DNA of 64,000 bases from Roseiarcus sp963759955 (GTDB lineage Bacteria > Pseudomonadota > Alphaproteobacteria > Rhizobiales > Beijerinckiaceae), in NCBI GenBank assembly GCA_963759955.1, contig CAVXCA010000047.1:1-64000 (forward strand), read 5' to 3'. Positions 53,938 through 62,359 of the stretch are shown one piece after another. The notes beneath the pieces are model-generated. The model saw only the letters and a program-made list of their open reading frames with translations, had not been told where the DNA came from and made no database searches. The stretch's first letter is position 1. The number at the start of each line of letters is the position of its first letter. The position numbers and the translations under genes are program-made.

Positions 53938-54663
53938 TCAAGAGCGGGGGGAGCCCTTGGGCGGACGCGGCGCCGCCGTCTGGCCGTAATAGGCGCCGGG
54001 GCCGTGCTTGCGCAGGAAATGCTTTTCCAGCAGTTCGCTCTCGATCGCGCCGAGCTTGGGCGCAAGCTGCAGCGACATGAGAGCCATGTGCGCGACGCAT
54101 TCGACGGCGACCGCGGTCTCGACCGCCTTGGCGACGCTCGCGCCCCAGGTGAAGGGCGCATGGCGATTGACCAGCACGCCGGGAAAGTGGGCCGGATCGA
54201 GCTCGGCAAACCGCTCGACGATGACGGCGCCCGTTTCCCACTCGTAGGCCGAGGCGATTTCCTGCGCCGTCATCTTGCGCGTGACCGGCACCTCGCCGTT
54301 GAAATAATCGGCGTGGGTGGTCCCGAAGATCGGGATCGGGCGGCCGGCCTGCGCGAAAGCGGTGGCGCAGGACGAGTGCGTGTGGACGACGCCGCCGACG
54401 CCGGGGAAAGCGAGGAAGAGTTGACGATGCGTCGGCGTGTCCGATGACGGATTGAGGTCTCCCTCGACCTTTTTGCCCTCGAGATCGACCAACACCATGT
54501 CGTTGGGCTGCAACGCGGCGTAGTCGACGCCGCTGGGCTTGATGGCGAATATGCCTTTCGAGCGGTCGATGGCGCTGGCGTTGCCGAACGTGAGGTTGAT
54601 CAGCCCCTGACGCGGCAGGGCGACATTCGCTTCGTAGGCTTCGCGTTTGAGTTCCTTCAACAT
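53938..54663 (-). CDS. araD: L-ribulose-5-phosphate 4-epimerase
   Basis: A 241-residue class II aldolase-family protein, collinear with E. coli AraD. The zinc histidines are in VVHTHSSCATAF (about residues 94-105) and LVNRHAPFTWG; SGVDYAALQPNDMV and PSSDTPTHRQLF bind the phosphate; the tail GPGAYYGQ holds the catalytic tyrosine. It interconverts L-ribulose-5-phosphate and D-xylulose-5-phosphate. No other arabinose gene is nearby, so it may serve another pentose route or a biosynthetic one. It may be cotranscribed with the Rid-like gene, 198 bases downstream. Confidence 0.9.
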   Translation of the reverse strand: MLKELKREAYEANVALPRQGLINLTFGNASAIDRSKGIFAIKPSGVDYAALQPNDMVLVDLEGKKVEGDLNPSSDTPTHRQLFLAFPGVGGVVHTHSSCATAFAQAGRPIPIFGTTHADYFNGEVPVTRKMTAQEIASAYEWETGAVIVERFAELDPAHFPGVLVNRHAPFTWGASVAKAVETAVAVECVAHMALMSLQLAPKLGAIESELLEKHFLRKHGPGAYYGQTAAPRPPKGSPRS

Positions 54664-55116
54664 GATCCGATCCAACCCTCGAAAACGTGGCCCGCGCGAA
54701 GCGGCAATATAGCGCATTATCGCGCCGTGTCCGCTTGAAGACGCCGAGCTTCGTTTTCCCATCGAGCGGCGCATGATCGATGCGCCGTGGCGCCGGCCGG
54801 GCGCCCGACCAGGCGAGGCGGTCCTCGACTTCCCTGATCGGCTCGGTGGCGTGGCGGAAGGGCGTGACAAATTATCAATTGTTTTTTGGCGGGCCCTGAG
54901 GCATTGGGGGCGCGTCGAAGCCGAGGCGCGTCGACTGAACCGGGAATCCGGCCGGGCCGTGGGCGCCCCAGGAGATTTTCACCAAAGGCGTCGGGGACGT
55001 TCGGCGGAGCGAAGGCGAGGCGAGGGGCCGCGCCGTGAGGCCGCCGGAAAGAGTGAGCCGTGACGCTCTGAGCAACGCTTTCCGGAACCTCATTCTTTTT
55101 CAGGCGGGGGCTGATC
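54664..55116. other. Divergent spacer between araD and the GGDEF gene
   Basis: No supported gene. A short AT-rich patch at about 54868-54886 stands out. A frame at 54773-55063 is arginine-rich and unlike known proteins, so I leave it out. Promoters for both neighbours should lie here. Confidence 0.4.
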
Positions 55117-56122
55117 GTGGGTTCGTTCATCAAGCGCACGCTCCAGTTCGGGGCGATGGCCGGCATTGTCGTCCTCGGCGCGCTGATCTGGAGACAATCG
55201 ACCGACAACTCTTTTATCGAAGCCTGTGTCTTCGGATTGATCGCTCTGGGCGTCATCGGCGTCGGCGTCAGCGAAATCAGGGATCCGGCGGTCGCTTCGC
55301 AATCCTCAGTCTCCGGCGGCAACGGCGCCGGTCATAGACCGAGCGTGACGGAACAGCGCTTCGCGACCGACCTGGCGACGATCGCGCGAACTCTTGCAGA
55401 TGTATCTCAGCGCCAATTCGAGCTATTCGGATTCTCTGGTTCGCGCCAACAGGGATCTGCCGTTGCTGGACAAGCCCGAGCAGATCCGCGCTGTCGTTCT
55501 TTCGCTGATCGACGAGAATCAAAAGATCCAGGCCAGAGTGAACGATCTCTCCCGCAACTTGGACGACTCGGTCGCCAAGATCGAAAAGCTGCGCTCCAAC
55601 CTCGCCGACGCCAACGACAAAGCCCTGCGCGACGCGTTGACCGCGCTCGGCAACCGCCGTTTCTTCGATCAGAAACTCGAAGAGGCTCTTGTCGAACAGC
55701 CCGATTCGGGGGGGCTCTGCCTAGTGATGTGCGATCTCGATCGCTTCAAGGCGATCAACGACAAGTTCGGCCATCCCGTCGGCGACATGGTGCTGAAGAT
55801 GTTCGGCGAAATTCTGTCGAGCGCCGTCAAGGGCGACGATACGGTCGCGCGCGTCGGCGGCGAGGAGTTCGCGATCATTTTCCCCGATACGCGGCCCGCC
55901 GACGCCGCGACGGTCGCCGAACAAATTCGCACGCAGCTCGAAGCCAAGAAGTGGAAGGTGGGTTCGAGCGGGGTCGTGCTCGGGACGGTCACCGCCTCGT
56001 TCGGCGTCGCACGCTCGCGCGACGGCGAAGAGCCCGCGGAACTGTTCAAGCGCGCCGACGAAGCGCTGTACCGCGCCAAGTCCGCAGGCCGGAACCGCGT
56101 CGTCGTCGAGGGCGAGATCTGA
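55117..56122 (+). pseudogene. Membrane GGDEF protein split by a frameshift
   Basis: The GTG at 55117 opens a frame with two membrane helices (FGAMAGIVVLGALIW and CVFGLIALGVIGVGV) and reaches ATIARTLA at about residue 92. From there the second phase, open to 56122, continues with QMYLSANSSYSDSLVRAN, a coiled-coil region, and a GGDEF domain with RVGGEEFAIIF and DEALYRAKSAGRNRV. The switch is at 55390-55396: dropping one base gives an uninterrupted protein of about 335 residues. Either the gene is broken or the sequence has a one-base error. The GGEEF motif is intact, so the corrected protein would make cyclic di-GMP. A shorter product from TTG 55394 or ATG 55400 is possible. Confidence 0.8.
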
Positions 56123-56183
56123 CGAACCCTGGCGAGGAACTGGGCGCGAGATCGCGTGTGAGGCCCTGATACTCCGGCGCTAC

Positions 56184-56190
56184 GATCTTT
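56184..56190. repeat. Target-site duplication, left copy
   Basis: GATCTTT just before the left inverted repeat, repeated after the right end at 57580-57586. Counting one shared base gives the 8-base duplication usual for IS256. Confidence 0.8.
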
Positions 56191-57579
56191 GGAGCTATGG
56201 CGGAAACTGGGTGACGGGGGTGAGGAAGGCGGCGTAACGGGGTTGGTGATCAAGCCACCCGAACCTCCAAGATGGAGCGTTACGCCATGAACGAGAATAG
56301 AGTTGTCGCCCTGCGAGAGAAAGGGGCGATCGATGATCCGCTGACGGAAATCCTTCGCTCTGGGGCGCGTCGGCTGATCGCCCAGGCGGTAGAAGCGGAA
56401 TTCGAGACGTTTCTGGGCTCGAACGCTGATCTCGTCCTTGCGGACGGCCGCCAACGTGTGGTTCGCCACGGGCACGACCCGGTTCGCACGATCCAGACGG
56501 GAATCGGTTCTGTTGACGTAGAAAAGCCGAAGGCTCGCGATCGTGGCGCGGCGGCGGGCGACCGCATTCGCTTCACGTCGACGATCCTGCCCAAATGGGC
56601 TCGTCGAACCAAGAGCCTCGACGCTCTGCTGCCGGTTCTCTACCTGCGCGGAGTTTCCGCCGGCGATTTTCAGGAGGCGCTGGCGGCCCTGCTGGGCAAG
56701 GACGCGCCCAATCTCTCGCCGGCGGTGATCGCGCGGCTCAAGAGCGAGTGGGAAGACGAATATCGGCGATGGCAGGATCGCGATTTGTCGGCGCGCCGCT
56801 ACGTCTACGTCTGGGCGGACGGCGTCTATCTGCAGGCGCGCATGGAGCCGCAGGCCGAATGCATGCTGGTTCTGATCGGCGCGACGCCCGAGGGCGTCAA
56901 GGAACTGATCGGCTTCCAGACAGGCATGCGGGAGAGCGCGCAAAGCTGGAGGGAATTGCTCGTCGATTTGAAGGCGCGAGGTTTGTCGATCGCGCCGGAG
57001 TTGGCCATCGGCGATGGCGCGCTTGGCTTTTGGAACGCCCTCGACGAGGCGTTGCCGACGACGCGTCATCAGCGCTGCTGGCTGCACAAAACAACGAACG
57101 TGCTCGACAAGTTTCCCAAGTCCTTGCAGCCCAACGCGCATAGGGATCTACGAGAAATCTGGCTGGCGCCGGATCGCGCCAGCGCGGCGGGCGCCATGAC
57201 GACATTCGCCGAGAAATACGCGCCCAAATACGACAAGGCCGTCGATTGCCTGATCAAAGACCGAGAGACGCTGCTGACGTTTTTCGACTTCCCCGCCGAC
57301 CACTGGGACCATTTGCGCACCACGAACCCCATCGAAAGCGTCTTCGCAACCGTCCGGCATCGCACCGTCCGGATGAAAGGCGCGTTGTCGCAAGACACCG
57401 CTCGCTTGATGGTCTTCAAGTTGGTGATGGCGGCGTCGAAAACCTGGCGCAGGCTGCAAGGTCAAAACCAGTTGCCGAAGATCGTCAAAGGCGCCAAATT
57501 CCGCGACGGAATCGAGGTCGTGCTGGAAGCCAAATTCGCCGCCTGATTCACGCCGTCACCCAAATTCAGGCATAGCTCC
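56191..57579 (+). mobile_element. Intact IS256-family insertion sequence
   Basis: About 1.39 kb, bounded by imperfect inverted repeats that start GGAGCTATG on both sides and agree at 23 of the first 27 bases (56191-56217 and 57553-57579). The direct duplication GATCTTT flanks it. It carries one full transposase gene. Intact ends, intact gene and intact duplication mean a fairly recent insertion. It lies between genes, 68 bases after the GGDEF stop. Confidence 0.9.
56272..57546 (+). CDS. IS256-family transposase
   Basis: A 424-residue mutator-type transposase. The catalytic triad is visible as D183 in YVWADGVYLQ, D248 in AIGDGALGFW and E355 in TTNPIESVFATVRHRT. HQRCWLHKTTNVLDKFPKS is the C/W-rich insertion typical of the family. 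The protein would bind the terminal repeats and move the element. An ATG five codons in (56287) is an alternative start. No frameshift or stop interrupts it, so it is probably active. Confidence 0.95.
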   Translation: MERYAMNENRVVALREKGAIDDPLTEILRSGARRLIAQAVEAEFETFLGSNADLVLADGRQRVVRHGHDPVRTIQTGIGSVDVEKPKARDRGAAAGDRIRFTSTILPKWARRTKSLDALLPVLYLRGVSAGDFQEALAALLGKDAPNLSPAVIARLKSEWEDEYRRWQDRDLSARRYVYVWADGVYLQARMEPQAECMLVLIGATPEGVKELIGFQTGMRESAQSWRELLVDLKARGLSIAPELAIGDGALGFWNALDEALPTTRHQRCWLHKTTNVLDKFPKSLQPNAHRDLREIWLAPDRASAAGAMTTFAEKYAPKYDKAVDCLIKDRETLLTFFDFPADHWDHLRTTNPIESVFATVRHRTVRMKGALSQDTARLMVFKLVMAASKTWRRLQGQNQLPKIVKGAKFRDGIEVVLEAKFAA

Positions 57580-57587
57580 GATCTTTG

Positions 57588-58315
57588 CGCGGTGAATTGC
57601 CCGCCGACCCCCGGCCGGCACGAGAACGTCTACGATCCCCTCATGACCTTGTCGGGACCGAGCTTGCCGTCGAACGTCGAAACGCCGGCCAGGCCGATCT
57701 TGTTGATCGGGACCATGCGCCGCCGCCAAGTCGCGGCGCTCCCGTTCGCGGGGGCGGCATGCGCCTTTCGCCGAGCGACCTGCCGTCGCGGCTGCGGGCG
57801 ATTGGCGCTCACTTTGTAAATTTGTGAATTATATCATTGATTTGCTCATGGTTAACAAATATGGTTGATTTTGTCGCTGGCGCGGTATTTGTATGATATT
57901 TGCGCGGCGGGATTCGCTGGCAAGCGACGACAGGTCGCGAGGCGGATTCCGGGGGCTGGGCGCTGCGAGTATCGGCGCCGGCGGGCCGCGCCGGCCTTCG
58001 GGCGGCGCGAGGTCTTGGCGACGTGAGGTCTTGGCGACGTGAGGTCTTGGCGCGGCGAACTCGCGCGGGGTCGAGACGCGGCGTAACGCGGCGTGAAAAT
58101 AACGGCGGTTGAAACATGCCGTTTCGCGCGGCGCGGCGAGCGCGCGTTCTCGCCACTGTTTTGCGCGGGCAGGGCAAGGCTCGCGTTTGCGCAGGGTCTT
58201 TGGCGAGCGGCAAGCGTCCCGCGTGGCGATCTTCGCCGCCGACGGCCTAGCGCCCTTGTTTGTCGAGCAGCGTCGAGTCGCAAGCAGTAACGAACAACAA
58301 CGGGAAAGGATCGTA
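57588..58315. other. Non-coding region with AT-rich patch and tandem repeats
   Basis: No supported gene. At 57820-57900 the base composition turns strongly AT-rich (with GTTAACAAATATGG and neighbouring runs), unlike the rest of the window. At 58009-58056 there are three tandem 16-base units. Frames in this span are arginine-rich shadows. The features suggest a regulatory region for the winged-helix gene downstream, or the edge of acquired DNA. Confidence 0.6.
58009..58056. repeat. Three tandem 16-base repeats
   Basis: Two perfect copies of GAGGTCTTGGCGACGT and a third that differs in its last four bases. They lie 260 bases upstream of the lone winged-helix gene. They could be recent slippage products or regulator binding sites. 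Confidence 0.9.
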
Positions 58316-58681
58316 ATGTCGGCGCCGAACAGGGACGACGACGCTGTTGCAATTGACAGCGCTCCGCTCGCCATCGAATTCTTCGTAAGAAAACGAATGT
58401 TTTCTTTGTATGTCAGTGGTCGTGAGATCAGTCTCGATCAGAAAGAATTCGCCATATTTCTCAATCTCGTCGCGAGGAGGGGCGGATTCGTCGCCTCCGA
58501 GTGGCTCAGTGACGCCGTATATGGCATACTTCACGAAGATGATGCGACGCTGCGCCTGACTCAAGACATGGCAAGATTGAGGGAAAGTCTAAGCGCAGCG
58601 CTCGGGTACGACGCTATCGAGGAAGATCGGCGCGGGTATGCCCTCAGCGACGCCGTCGCCTTCAAGGTTCGTGCGCTCTGA
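58316..58681 (+). CDS. Stand-alone OmpR-type winged-helix protein
   Basis: A 121-residue protein with no receiver domain. The segment LYVSGREISLDQKEFAIFLN (about residues 36-55) followed by LVARRGGFVASEWLSDAVYG and RLRESLSAALGYDAIEEDR, then RGYAL, reproduces the strand-helix-helix-wing order of a PhoB/OmpR DNA-binding domain. AAAGGA lies seven bases before the ATG. Such free-standing domains may bind DNA without phosphorylation or take a signal from a partner. AT-rich and repeated DNA directly upstream could be its own target. The gene's third-base use is less biased than in neighbours, consistent with transfer. Confidence 0.65.
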   Translation: MSAPNRDDDAVAIDSAPLAIEFFVRKRMFSLYVSGREISLDQKEFAIFLNLVARRGGFVASEWLSDAVYGILHEDDATLRLTQDMARLRESLSAALGYDAIEEDRRGYALSDAVAFKVRAL

Positions 58682-58845
58682 CCGGACGTCTTGCCCGATT
58701 CGAGTCGCGTCCCGAAGTTGCGGCGCGGCGCGTTCCTCGCCACGTGACTCCCGAGCGCCCTCGCTCCGGGCGAACGCCTCGAACTCGGCCAACCCCGCCT
58801 CTATGATCGAGAGGCGGACAAACGCCACGGGAGCCCCCTCAGGTC

Positions 58846-60015
58846 ATGAGCGCCGAAATCGAAGCCCGCGCCCGGGCGATCCTGCAACGCCTGGTCGCGT
58901 TCGACACCGTGAGCGACCGGTCGAATCTCGCGCTCATCGATTACGTCGAGGGCTATTTTCGCGATCTCGGCGTGGCGACGACCCGCGCGCCCAACGCCGC
59001 CGGCGACAAGGCGGCGCTGCTGGCGACGGTCGGGCCGATGGTCGCGGGCGGCGTCGTCCTCTCTGGCCACACCGACGTCGTGCCGGTCGAGGGGCAGATC
59101 TGGAGCGGCGATCCTTTCGATTTGCGCGAAATCGACGGACGCCTCTATGGGCGCGGCTCCTGCGACATGAAGGGCTTCGACGCCGTCGTGCTGGCGATGG
59201 TCCCCGTCTTTCAGGCGGCCGGGCTCAAGCGCCCGATCCACATCGTGCTCAGCTACGACGAAGAAACGAGCTGCCTGGGCTCGCTCGACGTCATCGCCAA
59301 GTTCGGGCGGGAGACGCCGCGTCCGGCGCTGGCGATCGTCGGCGAGCCGACGATGATGACGGTCGCCGACGCCCACAAGGGCGTGGCGACGTTCCGCACT
59401 CTGGTCACCGGCTTCGAGGCCCACTCGGCCAAGCCGGCGCTCGGCGCCAACGCCGTGGCGATCGCCTGCGACATCGTCAGCGAAATCGGCCGTCTCGCGC
59501 GCGAATTCGAGGCGCCCGAGAAGCTCGATCCGCGGTTCGATCCGCCTTATTCGACCTTGCACGTCGGCATGATCCATGGCGGAACCGCGCGCAACATCCT
59601 TGCGCGCGAATGCATTTTCAACTGGGAATTCCGCGGCCTGCCGGGCGTCGCCACCGCGACCGCCGCGGGAATGGTGCAGGCCTACGTCGACGAAGTCGCG
59701 CTGCCGCGCCTCACCCGCTTCGTCAGCGGGCCGACCATCGAGACGATCATGGAAGTCGACGTGCCCGGACTGGCGGCCAGGGACAACGATCGGGCGGCGA
59801 GCCTGGCGCTTCGGCTGACCCGATCCAACAACCATCCGATCGCCGTGTCTTTCGCCACCGAAGCCGGACATTTCCAGCGCGCCGGGCTGCCCACCGTGGT
59901 GTGCGGCCCCGGCTCGATCGATCAGGCCCACAAGCCCGACGAATTCCTCGCCGCCTCGCAACTTTCGGCCTGCGTCGCCTTCATGCGGGGACTGGCTGAC
60001 GAGCTATCGCGCTGA
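58846..60015 (+). CDS. argE: Acetylornithine deacetylase
   Basis: A 389-residue M20 metallopeptidase-family enzyme. SGHTDVVPVEGQIWSGDPFD (about residues 67-86) gives the first zinc histidine and aspartate, GRGSCDMKGFDAVVLA the bridging aspartate, YDEETSCLGS the catalytic glutamate pair, and IVGEPTMM the next ligand. The final histidine is near the C-terminus in GSIDQAHKPDEF. It removes the acetyl group from N-acetylornithine in arginine synthesis. Alphaproteobacterial ArgE has this length. The neighbours are not arginine genes, though carA, which feeds the same pathway, is 1 kb away. Confidence 0.92.
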   Translation: MSAEIEARARAILQRLVAFDTVSDRSNLALIDYVEGYFRDLGVATTRAPNAAGDKAALLATVGPMVAGGVVLSGHTDVVPVEGQIWSGDPFDLREIDGRLYGRGSCDMKGFDAVVLAMVPVFQAAGLKRPIHIVLSYDEETSCLGSLDVIAKFGRETPRPALAIVGEPTMMTVADAHKGVATFRTLVTGFEAHSAKPALGANAVAIACDIVSEIGRLAREFEAPEKLDPRFDPPYSTLHVGMIHGGTARNILARECIFNWEFRGLPGVATATAAGMVQAYVDEVALPRLTRFVSGPTIETIMEVDVPGLAARDNDRAASLALRLTRSNNHPIAVSFATEAGHFQRAGLPTVVCGPGSIDQAHKPDEFLAASQLSACVAFMRGLADELSR

Positions 60016-60051
60016 GGCGTCGGTGCCGCAGGCCGCCTTCGTCGGCGGTGT

Positions 60052-60066
60052 CCTAATTTGGGCGAT
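60052..60066 (+). repeat. 15-base inverted repeat, left copy
   Basis: CCTAATTTGGGCGAT, found again in reverse at 61046-61060. It lies inside a local hairpin made by GGTGTCCT and AGGACACC. Confidence 0.8.
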
Positions 60067-60114
60067 TTGAGGAGGACACCAGCGAGCCGGAACCCAAGCA
60101 ACTGAAATTGCCGA

Positions 60115-60975
60115 TTAACGGGCTTCAATCGCCCCGAAGTCGAGCTCAAGGCATTCGTTCTTGCAAGCCGCTAAGCTCAGTGTGGCCTGACTCGTTCTGA
60201 CTGACACGCTCAATATTTTCGTATCTTGTAATAGCCGCGCTAAACTGGCTGCGCACCTAAGCATGTTACCGCTTTCAGTGCCGATGAGAATTGTTAGACC
60301 GGGAGAATAATGTGGGTGCCCTTCCGCTTGTGCTCCGGTAAGGTGCCACGAAGCTAGTTCAAGCATGGGCTGCAATTCGCCCCACACTCCGACCGCCGAT
60401 TCTTCTGGACGCCACTGATCGTCCGACGAAATGTTCGCGACAAATGGGCATGTCAATCTTTCACCGTTTTCCGCAAGCGGCGTGTAATGCAAAGCGTAGG
60501 AAAATTTCCATTTCTCAGCGTCGTCTAATTTCAACCATTGTGTTTTAGTGCCGATATTAGGCGCAGGAGAATCTTTTACGGTCGTATATGAGGACGACAG
60601 AGGAGAAATAACAAATGGCCACAGCAGTGATATAAACACGCCAACGGATATCCCGATTAGCCACCATCTAAAATCAGTCGCCGCCCGAACGAGGCTCACC
60701 GACCATCTTCGGTTAATTCGCCCTTTTAGCCACGGCCATGAAGGGCCGACAATTTGAAAAACGCTTGCAGCGCATGCAAACCCGACCATGCGCCCAGTCA
60801 CTGGAGCACCGTGATATAAATCATCGCCGGGCGGGAACCCCAAGACAAGCGCCCATAGCTCACAAAAGGCGAAAACAACCTTATCGTTTGTCGGTAAATT
60901 GACACTGGGCAATGGGTGAAGCTCACCACTAGTGATGCGTGCGGGTTCCCAACCGTCAGGCGACTCCTCGGACAT
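60115..60975 (-). CDS. Orphan membrane protein of atypical composition
   Basis: A 286-residue protein of no family I recognise. One hydrophobic segment, WWLIGISVGVFISLLWPFVI (about residues 103-122), is a clear membrane helix, and a weaker one lies near 60-75 (GFACAASVFQIVG). The remainder (about 140-286) is soluble in character, with CPFVANISSDDQW and two other cysteines. Codon use is far less G/C-biased than in all neighbours, and the DNA is AT-richer. The gene is bracketed by a 15-base inverted repeat. This suggests transfer. It could be a membrane-anchored effector, toxin-like or phage-defence protein, but nothing in the sequence names a role. Confidence 0.75.
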   Translation of the reverse strand: MSEESPDGWEPARITSGELHPLPSVNLPTNDKVVFAFCELWALVLGFPPGDDLYHGAPVTGRMVGFACAASVFQIVGPSWPWLKGRINRRWSVSLVRAATDFRWWLIGISVGVFISLLWPFVISPLSSSYTTVKDSPAPNIGTKTQWLKLDDAEKWKFSYALHYTPLAENGERLTCPFVANISSDDQWRPEESAVGVWGELQPMLELASWHLTGAQAEGHPHYSPGLTILIGTESGNMLRCAASLARLLQDTKILSVSVRTSQATLSLAACKNECLELDFGAIEAR

Positions 60976-61045
60976 GAATATCCCTAAGATTTGGAAACCA
61001 ATACCAAATTTCTACAATTTTGGGGTCTCCGTAACCTGCGCGAAT

Positions 61046-61060
61046 ATCGCCCAAATTAGG
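61046..61060 (-). repeat. 15-base inverted repeat, right copy
   Basis: Exact reverse complement of 60052-60066, placed between the start of the orphan gene and the end of carA. The two copies bound 1,009 bases. Confidence 0.8.
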
Positions 61061-61062
61061 CA

Positions 61063-62286
61063 CTATCGTTTCGCTGCCGCCATCGCCTCGACGAAGCGGC
61101 GGAAGAGATAATGGCTGTCGCGCGGCCCTGGCGACGCCTCGGGGTGGTACTGCACGGAAAAGGCCGGACGATCGCTGAGCGCGATGCCGCAATTCGAGCC
61201 GTCGAACAGCGAGACATGGGTCTGCCGCACGTTGGCGGGAAGGGTCGCGCTGTCGATGGCGAAGCCGTGGTTCATCGACACGATCTCGACCTTGTTGGTG
61301 GTGAAGTCCTTGACGGGGTGATTGGCGCCGTGGTGGCCCTGCGGCATTTTGATCGTGCGCGCGCCGACCGCCAATCCCAGCATCTGGTGGCCGAGACAAA
61401 TCCCAAACACGGGGATGCGCGTCTCGAGCAAAGCCCGGATCGTCGGCGCCGCGTATTTGCCGGTTTCGGCCGGGTCGCCCGGCCCGTTCGACAGGAAGAC
61501 GCCGTCGGGCTCGAGCGCGAGAATTTCCTCGGCTGAGGCCGTCGCCGGCACCACCGTCACCGCGCAGCCGCAATCGCTGAGCAGCCTGAGGATGTTGCGC
61601 TTGATGCCGTAATCGATCGCGACGACGCGATAATCGGCGCGCTCGCGCACGCCGTAGCCGTGTTCGAGCGTCCAGCTCGTCTGATCCCAGTCGTAACGCT
61701 GCGCCGAAGTGACGGAGGGCACGAGGTCCATGCCGTCGATCCCCGGCCACGCCGCCGCCTCGGCCGCGAGCGCCGGGCGATCGAACTGGCCGTCGGGGTT
61801 ATGCGCGATGACGGCGTTGGGCATGCCGGACTGGCGGATCATCGCGGTCAGGGCGCGCGTGTCGACGCCGGTGAGGCCGATGATTCCGCGCGCTTTGAGC
61901 CAATCGTCGAGGCGGCGCTTGGCGCGGTAATTCGAAGCCTCGCCGATCTCGGCGCGAAAGATCGCGCCGCGCGCGCCCGCGGAGGCCGCCAGATTGACGG
62001 TCTCGATGTCTTCGTCGTTGGCGCCGACGACGCCGATGTGCGGGAAGGTGAAGGTGATGATCTGCCCGGCGTAGGAGGGGTCGGTGAGGATCTCCTCGTA
62101 GCCGGTCATCGCCGTGTTGAAGCATACTTCGCCGACCGCCGAGCCGGTCGCGCCGACGCCGAAGCCTTCGATGGTCTGGCCGTTGGCGAGGATCAGCAGC
62201 GCGGTCGGGCGCCGCGCGCTCCAACCTTCGCGCGCCTCGCCTTGAACCGGCCCCGCCGTTTGACTAAGAGTTGTTGCGCCTGACAT
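61063..62286 (-). CDS. carA: Carbamoyl-phosphate synthase small subunit
   Basis: A 407-residue glutaminase subunit. The N-terminal domain includes GEVCFNTAMTGYEEILTDPS, and the class I amidotransferase domain has the nucleophile in VFGICLGHQMLGLA (about residue 291), with the histidine and glutamate in VQYHPEASPG near 375. It hydrolyses glutamine and passes ammonia to CarB for carbamoyl phosphate, needed for arginine and pyrimidines. carB is not in the window. Divergent from the YqeY gene with about 70 bases between starts, the usual alphaproteobacterial setting. Confidence 0.96.
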   Translation of the reverse strand: MSGATTLSQTAGPVQGEAREGWSARRPTALLILANGQTIEGFGVGATGSAVGEVCFNTAMTGYEEILTDPSYAGQIITFTFPHIGVVGANDEDIETVNLAASAGARGAIFRAEIGEASNYRAKRRLDDWLKARGIIGLTGVDTRALTAMIRQSGMPNAVIAHNPDGQFDRPALAAEAAAWPGIDGMDLVPSVTSAQRYDWDQTSWTLEHGYGVRERADYRVVAIDYGIKRNILRLLSDCGCAVTVVPATASAEEILALEPDGVFLSNGPGDPAETGKYAAPTIRALLETRIPVFGICLGHQMLGLAVGARTIKMPQGHHGANHPVKDFTTNKVEIVSMNHGFAIDSATLPANVRQTHVSLFDGSNCGIALSDRPAFSVQYHPEASPGPRDSHYLFRRFVEAMAAAKR

Positions 62287-62359
62287 GAGCCAGTGCTTAA
62301 GCGCCCGCGGCGCCGCGCGTCAAGCCGAACGGGACCGCAGCCAACCCCTTAGAGGACCC

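Noticed and set aside
57585..57827. Short frames just after the IS256 element
   Set aside because: They straddle the right flank, have no ribosome site and no known relatives.
58009..58056. CRISPR-like array
   Set aside because: The three 16-base units are directly adjacent with no spacers, so it is a simple tandem repeat.
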